This document shows, in pieces, positions 10,697 to 22,117 of a stretch of DNA of 64,000 nt (position 1 is its first letter; each line of letters starts with the position of its first letter). The position numbers were made by a program, and so were the translations under genes. This DNA comes from Bacteroidaceae bacterium. Its GTDB lineage: Bacteria > Bacteroidota > Bacteroidia > Bacteroidales > Bacteroidaceae. Location of the stretch: contig JAGCPY010000001.1 of NCBI GenBank assembly GCA_017965425.1, positions 36,324-100,323 on the forward strand, given 5' to 3'. The notes beneath the pieces were generated by a model. That model made no database searches and was not told where the DNA came from. It worked only from the letters and a program-made list of their open reading frames with translations.

Positions 10697-12550
10697 ATGG
10701 CTAACAAAAAGATTTTCAGAATCATTCAGGCAGGACTCTTAGGAGCAGTCTTGGCATTGTCCTTCCCTGCCTGCACTGATGACAACCACTTCGACGTCAA
10801 GAGTGGCGGCGAGGCGGGTGCCAATGCGACCCTGACGCTTTGGGAGCAGATCTCTTCTAATCCAGATTTGAGCCGTTTCGCTGCCATCGTAGAAAAGACA
10901 CCCTATTTCAAGGACGAGACCCATCCTGTGAAAGAATATACTTTCAAGGATGTACTCAACGGCACGCAAATCCTAACCGTGTTTGCTCCTACCAATGACG
11001 CTTTCACTGAGAGCGAGTATCAGGACTTGTTAAAGCTTTGCGAGACAGCTCCCTACGATGTCTTCCTGCGCATTGTGGGTAACCACATTGCTTGCAACAA
11101 GTACAACGCTACGGGTACTGGCGTGGAAAAGCTGGTCATGATCAATAACAAGAAGGGCATGTTCGACCGTCAGGCAAAGACATTTAAAGGCATCTCTCTT
11201 GTAAAGACCAATATCCCCGCCGTCAATGGCACCCTGCACACCATGTCAGTGTGTTCACCTTTCGCGTACAACATCTATGAATACATCAAAGCCAATGGCG
11301 ACCAATTCAGTCACTTAAAGGATTGGATTACGTCCCACGACACCATCTTTTTTAACGCTTCAGCCAGTATTCAAGGTGGTACGGATGCAGACGGAAATCC
11401 CATCTATGTTGACAGCGTTTACTACCGCCAGAACAACCTCTTCAGATACAACTACACCAAGACAGGGGAAGAATGGGTTATGCCTATTAAAGGCTTCAAC
11501 GGAGATTTGGAAGAAGAAGATAGCACTTATGCGATGATTCTTCCGACAGACCAAGCGTGGGAAGAGGCCATCGACTCCATCGAACGCTTCTACAACTATT
11601 GTGAGCTCTATGTTGATAAGCGTCGCGAGGACGAAGGTGTTGTCGGCAAGACATTCGGTGCCAGCCCCGACTCTCTGAAACAGTTGGCCATTCAAATGGA
11701 TATCACTTCTCCCCTGCTCTACAACATCCACATGCAGCCCGAGTCCAAGACACACATCGGTTTCTGGAGCGCAGAAGATTTCAAGAACTCTCCCCTTCCA
11801 AAGATGTTCAACATGCGCCGCGATACCATCAAGCACATCGACGGCGGCGATATCAAGGAATGGCTGACCAATGGAGCAGATCCAATCGAGGTCTCCAACG
11901 GACTTGTCTATCCCGTCAACACCTGGAGATACAAAGACTTGAACAACTTCAAAGATGTAAACATCAAGCTCCAGTCCAATGTCATTTTCCAAAACAAGGA
12001 GCTGGGAACGACCTCTGCCGAGTGGATTTCCTTCGACAACAGTAGCAGCAAATTGGTTACAGACAGCCTGCTCGGAAGCATCAGTTCCAACAACAACAAC
12101 ACGACTGGTTACATGGTCTTTGAAAACGGATTGTCCGCCCCCACCGTCCAAATCAAGTTAATCGACCAGGAACAAGACAAGCAGGTGCTCAGCGGTGTTG
12201 AATACGATGTCTATCTTGTCATGGTTCCCGACTTCTATCGCTACGACCCAAACAGCATCTTAACTCCTGCATACAAGAACCGAATCAATGCCCGCATCAA
12301 GTATAACACGGGCACCGTCAATAAAGGCTCCGTCAAAGAACAGGAAAACAAACAGATGACTTTGGAGTATGAAGGAACGAAGGTTGACACCCTCCTGCTT
12401 GGAAACATCACATTCCCTGTATCCTACAAGAACATCCAGAACTCCTATCCTGTCATCACTCTCACTTCAGGTGCTAAGAAGACGGAAGTGACAAGTGGAG
12501 AATACAGTCACGGGTTCAGCATTGACCGGATTATCCTGAAGGCCAAATGA
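10697..12550 (+). CDS. fasciclin-domain surface lipoprotein
   Basis: This 617-residue protein has its lipobox cysteine at residue 26 (FPAC). The first Fas1 domain starts with TLWEQISSNPDLSRFAAIVE near residue 47 and has the motif ILTVFAPTNDAF near residue 94 and VNGTLHTM at about 176. A second, more degenerate Fas1-like segment (DSTYAMILPTDQAWEEAIDS) begins near residue 270. The C-terminal third (LGTTSAEWISFDN onward) looks like a beta-rich carbohydrate-binding or jelly-roll region, but I cannot name a family. It is only distantly related to the two upstream tandem copies. It closes the Fas1 group and leads 37 bp later into a second SusC gene. Confidence 0.82.
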   Translation: MANKKIFRIIQAGLLGAVLALSFPACTDDNHFDVKSGGEAGANATLTLWEQISSNPDLSRFAAIVEKTPYFKDETHPVKEYTFKDVLNGTQILTVFAPTNDAFTESEYQDLLKLCETAPYDVFLRIVGNHIACNKYNATGTGVEKLVMINNKKGMFDRQAKTFKGISLVKTNIPAVNGTLHTMSVCSPFAYNIYEYIKANGDQFSHLKDWITSHDTIFFNASASIQGGTDADGNPIYVDSVYYRQNNLFRYNYTKTGEEWVMPIKGFNGDLEEEDSTYAMILPTDQAWEEAIDSIERFYNYCELYVDKRREDEGVVGKTFGASPDSLKQLAIQMDITSPLLYNIHMQPESKTHIGFWSAEDFKNSPLPKMFNMRRDTIKHIDGGDIKEWLTNGADPIEVSNGLVYPVNTWRYKDLNNFKDVNIKLQSNVIFQNKELGTTSAEWISFDNSSSKLVTDSLLGSISSNNNNTTGYMVFENGLSAPTVQIKLIDQEQDKQVLSGVEYDVYLVMVPDFYRYDPNSILTPAYKNRINARIKYNTGTVNKGSVKEQENKQMTLEYEGTKVDTLLLGNITFPVSYKNIQNSYPVITLTSGAKKTEVTSGEYSHGFSIDRIILKAK

Positions 12551-12587
12551 AGAAAAAACTAATGTTGACCTCTAAAAACCTGAAGAC

Positions 12588-15500
12588 ATGAATAAGAGAT
12601 TCACAAAATCTATCATAGAAAGAGCCTTCTGCCCAGCGCTCTGCCTGACCTTCATCATTGGCATGGGCACATCTACGGCAATGGCCCAGGAGGATGTGAC
12701 GGACGAAGAAGAAAGCACGCCCGCCACAGAACGCCGTATCGTCAAGAAGGAGAAGAAGAACTACCCGACCAAGCCTGTCAGTGGCATTGTCACCGATGGT
12801 GCCACAGGCCAACCGATGGGCGGCGTGCGTGTGCAGGCTCTTCAACTTCCCCAATATTCCACGCTGACTGAGGAAAACGGTTCCTATTCACTGCAAGTGC
12901 CCACCTTCTGTGATGTGCTGGTGTTCGACGCCCCTGGCTACAACCTCATCCAGCAACCCATCAAGGACTTTCGCGGTCAAGACGTAGCACTGATTGCCAA
13001 CAAGTTCCGCAGCTTCTATGCCGATGGAACCAGCATCACGTCACAACGCAAGGTGACCATCAACGAAAGCAGTTCGCTGAGCATCGAAACCGATATGCAG
13101 AACCTGCTCGAAGGCGACCTTCGTTCCGTGAACCGCAGTGCGCAGCCGGCACAAGGAGCCTACTTCACCATCCGTGGTGTCAACTCCATCAACGCCAACG
13201 CCCAGCCGCTCATCATCCTCGACGGCAACATGATTGACCCCGAATACGAACGTACCAGCTTGCATGAAGGATACTATAATAACATCCTCTCCGGCATCGA
13301 TCCCGAAAACATCGAGAGCGTTCAGGTGTTAAAGAATGCCACCGCCCTCTACGGAGCAAAAGGCGCAAATGGTGTGATCATCATCACCACCAAGCGTGGC
13401 CACAGCATGGCGACCAAGATTAACGTCCGCGTCTATGGCGGCGTTGAACTGGCACCAGACAAGATTAGCATGATGGACGGCTCTGCCTACAAACGCTATC
13501 TGGGCGAATTGTCAGGAACCATCAAGGATATCCGCGAGTCCAAGTACGGAAAGCTGGATATGTTTGCCTTCCTCGACAACAGCCCCAGCAACTACTACCA
13601 ACCCGTTTACTCCAACAACACCGACTGGCAAAAGGACATGTATCGCACGGCCTTCACCCAGAACTATAAGGTGAGTGTGGAAGGTGGTGACGACATCGGC
13701 ATGTACGCTCTCTCTCTTGGCTACACCAGTGGACAGTCCACGCTGAAAGGCAATGACTTCAGTCGCCTGAATCTGCGCTTCAACACCGACATTAAGGTGT
13801 TTGAAAAGCTACATGCCGGACTCGACATCGCCTACAACCAGACAAGCTACAACGTCCTGGACAATGGATGGAGCGAGAACTATGAGATGCAGAACATTGG
13901 CTCGACAAACGTCTTGGGCTTGATTCAAGCTCCGTTCTTGTCGCCTTATGCCTATTTCCACAATGAGAACACGGGACGTTTGGCTCTTTCCAATGACTAC
14001 GCCGGAAAGTATGCCAGCACCAACCTCTCTGGCCGCTGGATCCAGAATCCCTTTGTATTCCCTCGCAGCTTGGGTATCAACGAGAGCCTGCGCAACCCGT
14101 ATTGGATTATTGAAAACGGTAAAGGCAAGAACAAGAACTATGCCGAGCTCACACAGATCAGCATCAACTTCGCACCCCGCTATCAGGTGACGAAACAATT
14201 TGCCATCTCAGACCGTTTCAACTACACGCTGAACCGCAACAACGAGAAGTACTTCCTGCCCATCAACGGTGCAACGCCCTACCAGCTGACCGACCTTGGC
14301 ATGATCACCTCCGTCCTCAAGTCGCAGTTCACCAAGGAGACAACCATCAACAACGACCTCCGCATAGAATGGGGCAATAATTATGGTGCCCACACCATCA
14401 ATGCCTTTGCCGGCTGGCGCTACAACAACTACAGCTACAGCTACTCCTTCATGCGTGGCTACAACAACGAGAACGACAAACTGCCCAACATCTCAAAGAA
14501 CATGCAGTATGTCAACTACGGCGGTACGAAGGACAACTGGATAGACATGGCCTACTATGCAAATGTTGACTACAACTACAAGAACCGCTACTTCGTTCAG
14601 GCCACAGCTTCTGCTCAAGCCAGCAGCCGCTTCGGCCACGAGACAAAAGGCGGCTTCAAGTTGGCCGGTGTCAGTTGGGGCTTCTTCCCGAGCTTGCAAC
14701 TGGGTTGGCTCATCAGCAGCGAACCGTGGTTCGAAACCGGTCGAGGCATCCAGTATCTGAAGCTGACGGCTGGTGTCGATAAGAGTGGTAACGACGGCAT
14801 CGACTACTACGCCGCCCGCACCTACTGGGAGAGCCAGCAGATGAGTGAAAACACCGTCGGTCTGGTCTTGAAAAACATCGAGAACACCAGCATCCAGTGG
14901 GAAACAACAACCCGCTATAACGTGGCTCTGGAAGGCTCGTTCCTGAACAACCGCCTGAACGCCGGCATCGACCTCTTCTGGAGCAAGACCGACGACCTGT
15001 TGACGATGAAAGACCTTGACTATATTGCCGGTGTAGGCAAGTATTGGACCAACGACGGCCAGCTGAAGAACCACGGTTTTGAATTTCATGCCAGCGCCGC
15101 CCTCATCAACACGAAAGACTGGAAATGGGAACTCGGTGCCAGCGTCGGACATTATAACAATGAAATCACCAAGCTTCCGAGCACCAACATCATCACTTTG
15201 AAGAACAGCGTAACAGGCGAGACCAATCAGGTCATCAACGGTTACACGAGCAGTGTCTATGGCACAGACAACGTGCTCACAGCCGTCGGCTATGCTGCCG
15301 GCTCGTTCTTCGGATGGCAGACCAACGGTGTCCTGGCCGATGATCAAGCAGCCAAGACAGCAGGTGTACAGGGCTACCTCAAATATCCCACAGGTATTAA
15401 GGACGACCCCTACCGCAACTTCCAGGCCGGCGATGTCCGCTTTGTTGACCAGAACAACGACGGCGTCATCGACGAGAACGACAAAGTCGTCATCGGCAAT

Positions 15501-16004
15501 CCCAACCCCGAGGTTTATGGCAACATCTTCACGAGCCTCAACTGGAAGAACCTCCGTCTGGACATGAACTTCAAGTATTCTCTGGGTAACGACGTGTTCA
15601 ACTACCAGCGCTCCATCATCGAAGGCGGCAACACGACTTACAACCAGACGACCGCCTTGCAGAACCGCTGGACCTACGAGGGACAGCAGACCGACGTGCC
15701 CAAAGCCTGCTACATCGACAGCGAAGACTGGCGCAACAACGAGCGCATGTCCGACCGTTGGATCGAGGATGGCAGCTACCTGAAACTGAAGAACGTCCGC
15801 CTCACCTACACCGTGCCCGTCCACAGCGACTGGCTGCAAGGGCTGAGAGTCTGGGGCGAAGCCAACAACCTATTCACCATCACCCGCTACCTCGGTGTTG
15901 ACCCCGAGATGTCTTCCCGCAACAGCACCCTCTACCAGGGCATCGACACGGGCTTGCTCTCCTTCGGTCGCAGCTTCAACGTGGGTGTATCTATCAACCT
16001 CTAA
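12588..16004 (+). CDS. SusC/RagA-type TonB-linked outer-membrane transporter
   Basis: This 1138-residue protein has a signal peptide (residues 1-34, ending STAMAQ), then an acidic and lysine-rich linker (EDVTDEEES, VKKEKKNYPTK) before the carboxypeptidase-regulatory domain (PVSGIVTDGATGQPMGGVRV, about 60-140). The plug domain has FTIRGVNSINANAQPLIILD and the motif DPENIESVQVLKNATALYGA. The barrel ends in RSFNVGVSINL. It is the second SusC of the window and differs strongly in sequence from the first, so the block probably handles two substrates or two forms of one. Its SusD partner follows after only 9 bp. Confidence 0.95.
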   Translation: MNKRFTKSIIERAFCPALCLTFIIGMGTSTAMAQEDVTDEEESTPATERRIVKKEKKNYPTKPVSGIVTDGATGQPMGGVRVQALQLPQYSTLTEENGSYSLQVPTFCDVLVFDAPGYNLIQQPIKDFRGQDVALIANKFRSFYADGTSITSQRKVTINESSSLSIETDMQNLLEGDLRSVNRSAQPAQGAYFTIRGVNSINANAQPLIILDGNMIDPEYERTSLHEGYYNNILSGIDPENIESVQVLKNATALYGAKGANGVIIITTKRGHSMATKINVRVYGGVELAPDKISMMDGSAYKRYLGELSGTIKDIRESKYGKLDMFAFLDNSPSNYYQPVYSNNTDWQKDMYRTAFTQNYKVSVEGGDDIGMYALSLGYTSGQSTLKGNDFSRLNLRFNTDIKVFEKLHAGLDIAYNQTSYNVLDNGWSENYEMQNIGSTNVLGLIQAPFLSPYAYFHNENTGRLALSNDYAGKYASTNLSGRWIQNPFVFPRSLGINESLRNPYWIIENGKGKNKNYAELTQISINFAPRYQVTKQFAISDRFNYTLNRNNEKYFLPINGATPYQLTDLGMITSVLKSQFTKETTINNDLRIEWGNNYGAHTINAFAGWRYNNYSYSYSFMRGYNNENDKLPNISKNMQYVNYGGTKDNWIDMAYYANVDYNYKNRYFVQATASAQASSRFGHETKGGFKLAGVSWGFFPSLQLGWLISSEPWFETGRGIQYLKLTAGVDKSGNDGIDYYAARTYWESQQMSENTVGLVLKNIENTSIQWETTTRYNVALEGSFLNNRLNAGIDLFWSKTDDLLTMKDLDYIAGVGKYWTNDGQLKNHGFEFHASAALINTKDWKWELGASVGHYNNEITKLPSTNIITLKNSVTGETNQVINGYTSSVYGTDNVLTAVGYAAGSFFGWQTNGVLADDQAAKTAGVQGYLKYPTGIKDDPYRNFQAGDVRFVDQNNDGVIDENDKVVIGNPNPEVYGNIFTSLNWKNLRLDMNFKYSLGNDVFNYQRSIIEGGNTTYNQTTALQNRWTYEGQQTDVPKACYIDSEDWRNNERMSDRWIEDGSYLKLKNVRLTYTVPVHSDWLQGLRVWGEANNLFTITRYLGVDPEMSSRNSTLYQGIDTGLLSFGRSFNVGVSINL

Positions 16005-16013
16005 TTCGACATC

Positions 16014-18290
16014 ATGATGAAAAAGAATATTATTTCCATTCTCCTCCTCGCTCTTGTAGCGAGTTTCGGCCTCTCCTCCTGCGAGGACATGCTGACACCT
16101 GACATGGACCGTCACGATGAAGTTGACGAGATTGCCAGCGACACCCTCTACTCCTACTGGGGCATCTTGAAGAGCTTGCAGAACATTGCAGAGCGCTATG
16201 TCATCTTAGGCGAATGCCGTGGTGATTTGGTCAATGGCACAGCTTATGTGAGCGACTCCATCCACTCCATCCTCGACTTTGGACGAACGGGCGACATCAG
16301 CGACGGTGCCTGCCGCTATCTGAAGGCCAGCGACTTCTACCATGTCATCAACTCCTGCAACACCTACATGGCACAGTGCGACACGCTGATCAAAACAGGT
16401 ACCAACCAAAGCGTCATGCTCAAAGAGTATGCACAAGTGGCCAGCATCCGTGCATGGGTTTACATGCAGCTCGTGTTGGCCTACGGAGAAGTGCCTTATT
16501 TTGAAGAGCCTATGCTGTCCACCGCCAGCATCGACCACTTCTGGAGCGAGGTCAAGACGACCGTCAATGCCGACCGACTCGCAGAATCCGGTGTCGTCAA
16601 GAAGCTGGAGGAAGTGCGCAACGTGGACACACCCGACTACGGCAGCTATGGACGCACCATCAAGATTGCCGATGCCACACAATGTCTCTTCCCGCAGAAC
16701 ATTGTCCTCGGCGACATCTATCTGCTCAGAGCCAAGCAGGGCGACGAAGCTTCCTACAGACAGGCGGCACAGTACTACTATGACTTCCTGAACACCAACG
16801 TAGGCGGCACCATCAATCCACAGAATTACTATGGATTGCAGGTGCGCAGTCGTCTGAACGACCAGATGTCTCCGACAACCGCTGGAATCTATTGGCTCCA
16901 GATGTTCACCAGCACCAATCCCGTGAACTACAACAATGAGAAGGTGACGGTGATTCCAAGTTCCGTGAACAAATTGTGGGGCACAGTCCTCCGTGGCGTC
17001 AACGACCTCTTCGGCGCAACGACAAAGATTGCCGTGTCCACCAATTCCGAGGACACCGTGACAAACGTCAGCATCAGCCTCTCACTCAACTACGAGCACG
17101 AGCTCGGACCTTCACCTCTGTACAAGAACCTCTGCACGTCGCAGAATTATGAGGCATACATTGGCACCGACACCCTCACCACCGTGGTGGAAGGAGGCGG
17201 CGACACGCGCTACAAGCTGTGCGTCCAGAACTACATCAACGAAGACCAGGGAACCGACGAGGCCGTACCTTTCGTCGTGAAGCAGAATGCACCTTCCAAC
17301 CTGTTGGCCTTCCCTATGTTCTGCACCTCCTACCCCATCATCTACCGCAAGGGCACCATCTGGTTGCACTTCGCCGAGGCGCTCAACGGAGCAGGTTTCC
17401 CCGGCTACGCCTTCGCGATCCTGAAGAGCGGGTTGTGCGGCAATTCCAGCTGGCTCCCGACATCCATCACCCAGTATGACTCCGAGGGCAGCAACTACTT
17501 CATCGAAGACGAAATCGCCGTCACCTATTTTGAAGAGAACGACAGCACCGCGCGCGACACCACGTTCTATCCCAAGACCAGCGACCTCGTCCGCCATCTG
17601 CGCCAACGTGCATTCACTGAAGGTGTGTCCATCAACACAGACGACGACCTCCTCAAATACATGACGGAACTCAGCACCAAGACCACGGTTCATCCTGCCC
17701 TTCCGTCGTGGAAAGAATGGCCGTCCGCAGACGAGCAGACGCTGGTGTGCTACCACATCCCACAGCGCGAGATGAAGAATGCCAAGAGCGCTCCGTTCCT
17801 TAACTTCCAGACCCTTTACCTGCGCGGTCAAAGCCTGTACACCTACATCGCCGGCGGCGACACCCCCTACCAGCTCAGAGAAAGTTTATACCCTGTCAAC
17901 ACCAGCGAACCCGTCACAATGGGTATTCACAACAGGGGTTGCGGCATGATTAAGTACGACGAACGCTTCACAACGTTCAACTACATCGACCAAATCAACA
18001 AGATGCTGGCCACGATGAACGAGGAAGCTTTGACCAAGGAAGAAATCTACGAAGAAGCCAACCTGGAAAAGGTGAAGAAAGCCATTGCCACCCTCATCCT
18101 TGACGAGATGGCGTTGGAAACCAGCTTCGAGGGCAACCGCTTCTTTGACCTCCTGTGCTACTCCCGTTTCTGTGGCAACAACGACGAACTGGCCAAACGC
18201 ATCGCCAACCGCAGCGGTGTCGAGGACGGTGCACTCCGCAGCTACCTCCAGAACAGCAGCAACTGGTATTTCAAGCTTCCGCAGAAGTAA
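16014..18290 (+). CDS. SusD/RagB family lipoprotein, unusually long
   Basis: This 758-residue lipoprotein has its lipobox cysteine at residue 23 (LSSC). SusD features are the N-terminal CEDMLTPDMDRH segment, the helical repeat around residues 115-170 (YHVINSCNTYMAQCDTLIK, ASIRAWVYMQLVLAYGEVPYF) and the C-terminal ALETSFEGNRFFDLLCYSRF. At 758 residues it is 100-200 longer than most family members; the extra length lies in the middle (about 290-560), where loops with many Ser/Thr/Asp occur. ATG 16014 and 16017 are adjacent alternatives. It is the last gene of the block; a strong hairpin follows 21 bp after the stop. Confidence 0.9.
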   Translation: MMKKNIISILLLALVASFGLSSCEDMLTPDMDRHDEVDEIASDTLYSYWGILKSLQNIAERYVILGECRGDLVNGTAYVSDSIHSILDFGRTGDISDGACRYLKASDFYHVINSCNTYMAQCDTLIKTGTNQSVMLKEYAQVASIRAWVYMQLVLAYGEVPYFEEPMLSTASIDHFWSEVKTTVNADRLAESGVVKKLEEVRNVDTPDYGSYGRTIKIADATQCLFPQNIVLGDIYLLRAKQGDEASYRQAAQYYYDFLNTNVGGTINPQNYYGLQVRSRLNDQMSPTTAGIYWLQMFTSTNPVNYNNEKVTVIPSSVNKLWGTVLRGVNDLFGATTKIAVSTNSEDTVTNVSISLSLNYEHELGPSPLYKNLCTSQNYEAYIGTDTLTTVVEGGGDTRYKLCVQNYINEDQGTDEAVPFVVKQNAPSNLLAFPMFCTSYPIIYRKGTIWLHFAEALNGAGFPGYAFAILKSGLCGNSSWLPTSITQYDSEGSNYFIEDEIAVTYFEENDSTARDTTFYPKTSDLVRHLRQRAFTEGVSINTDDDLLKYMTELSTKTTVHPALPSWKEWPSADEQTLVCYHIPQREMKNAKSAPFLNFQTLYLRGQSLYTYIAGGDTPYQLRESLYPVNTSEPVTMGIHNRGCGMIKYDERFTTFNYIDQINKMLATMNEEALTKEEIYEEANLEKVKKAIATLILDEMALETSFEGNRFFDLLCYSRFCGNNDELAKRIANRSGVEDGALRSYLQNSSNWYFKLPQK

Positions 18291-18311
18291 ACAGTTGAAT
18301 CACTTCTTGAA

Positions 18312-18351
18312 AACACGTCCACACGTTACTGACAAAACGTGTGGACGTGTT
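18312..18351. terminator. 16-bp perfect hairpin after the SusD gene, likely terminator
   Basis: Bases 18312-18327 (AACACGTCCACACGTT) and 18336-18351 are exact reverse complements separated by 8 nt (ACTGACAA). The hairpin lies 21 bp after the SusD stop. No run of T follows, so termination may be structure-only, or the hairpin may protect the 3' end of the transcript. Its half-site resembles the nearby dispersed GTACACGTT/GCACACGTT motifs, so it may also be part of a repeat family. Confidence 0.6.
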
Positions 18352-18377
18352 GCCGTTTACGTCCATACCTTCTTGCC

Positions 18378-18394
18378 GAAGGTGTACACGTTCC
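18378..18394 (+). repeat. dispersed intergenic motif GAAGGTGTACACGTTCC, copy 1
   Basis: The 17-mer GAAGGTGTACACGTTCC occurs here and again exactly at 34195-34211. Close variants lie at 34217-34233 (GAAAGTGCACACGTTCC) and 45441-45458 (GAAGGTGTATATGTTTTG). All copies are intergenic and on the plus strand. Function unknown. Confidence 0.7.
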
Positions 18395-18449
18395 ACGACC
18401 AAGCCTCTGTTCAACAACGCCCCCACTCCACACCCAAGAAATCAACCCA

Positions 18450-18815
18450 AAAGCCTCAATCCCTCACCTTTCAACACATCCAACTGTGAATCAACCGCCT
18501 GCAGGTGAGGGATAGGTGAGGGATAGGTGAGGAATGGTGAGGGATTATTTACAGGTGAAACATAAGCAACTGAATGACAATCAGATACTAAATCCCATAT
18601 CCACTCCCCGTTTTTTCGAGAACAATGGCAGAGGTTCAGGCGATGGCCTTCTCTCAGAAAGCACAGAAATAGCAGAAAGAGGCTTCATCTGCAATGCTTT
18701 CTGCGATTTCAGCGGGACAATCCCTCACCATCCCTCACCTATCCCTCACCCATCCCTCACCCGCAAACGGCTCATTGACAAGGCCGTATCTAAGAAGGTG
18801 AGGGATTGAGGCTTT
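18450..18815. repeat. 366-bp intergenic element with 21-bp terminal inverted repeats
   Basis: Bases 18450-18470 and 18795-18815 are perfect reverse complements (core CCTCAATCCCTCACC). Inside lie 10-11 bp direct repeats of GGTGAGGGATA type at 18504-18545, and the same unit in opposite orientation (ATCCCTCACC) at 18720-18761. A central inverted repeat pairs 18655-18663 (CAGAAAGCA) with 18695-18703. The whole could fold into one long multi-armed structure. No credible gene is inside. It fills most of the 617-bp gap between the SusD gene and the GH2 gene. It resembles a MITE or a REP-like palindromic unit; a shorter relative is at 45243-45338. Confidence 0.75.
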
Positions 18816-18840
18816 GTTTGCAAAAAAACAAGGAAAAGAG

Positions 18841-18871
18841 TTGGACGGTGCCGCTTTTATTCGTATCTTTG
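18841..18871 (+). promoter_or_regulatory. Bacteroidetes-type promoter for the GH2 operon
   Basis: TTGG (18841-18844) is separated by 19 nt from TATCTTTG (18864-18871), matching the Bacteroidetes consensus TTTG-N19-21-TAnnTTTG. It ends 36 bp before the GH2 start codon, and it lies just outside the 366-bp repeat element. Confidence 0.7.
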
Positions 18872-18895
18872 CGCCACAAAACAACTCAATACTAA

Positions 18896-22090
<3,195 letters not shown>

Positions 22091-22117
22091 TTAAGGAGAA
22101 GCCTCGCCCCAACAAAC

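Noticed and set aside
18504-18761. Tandem 10-11 bp repeats considered as a CRISPR array
   Set aside because: Repeats are too short, they abut with no spacers, and copies face each other; no cas gene is in the window.
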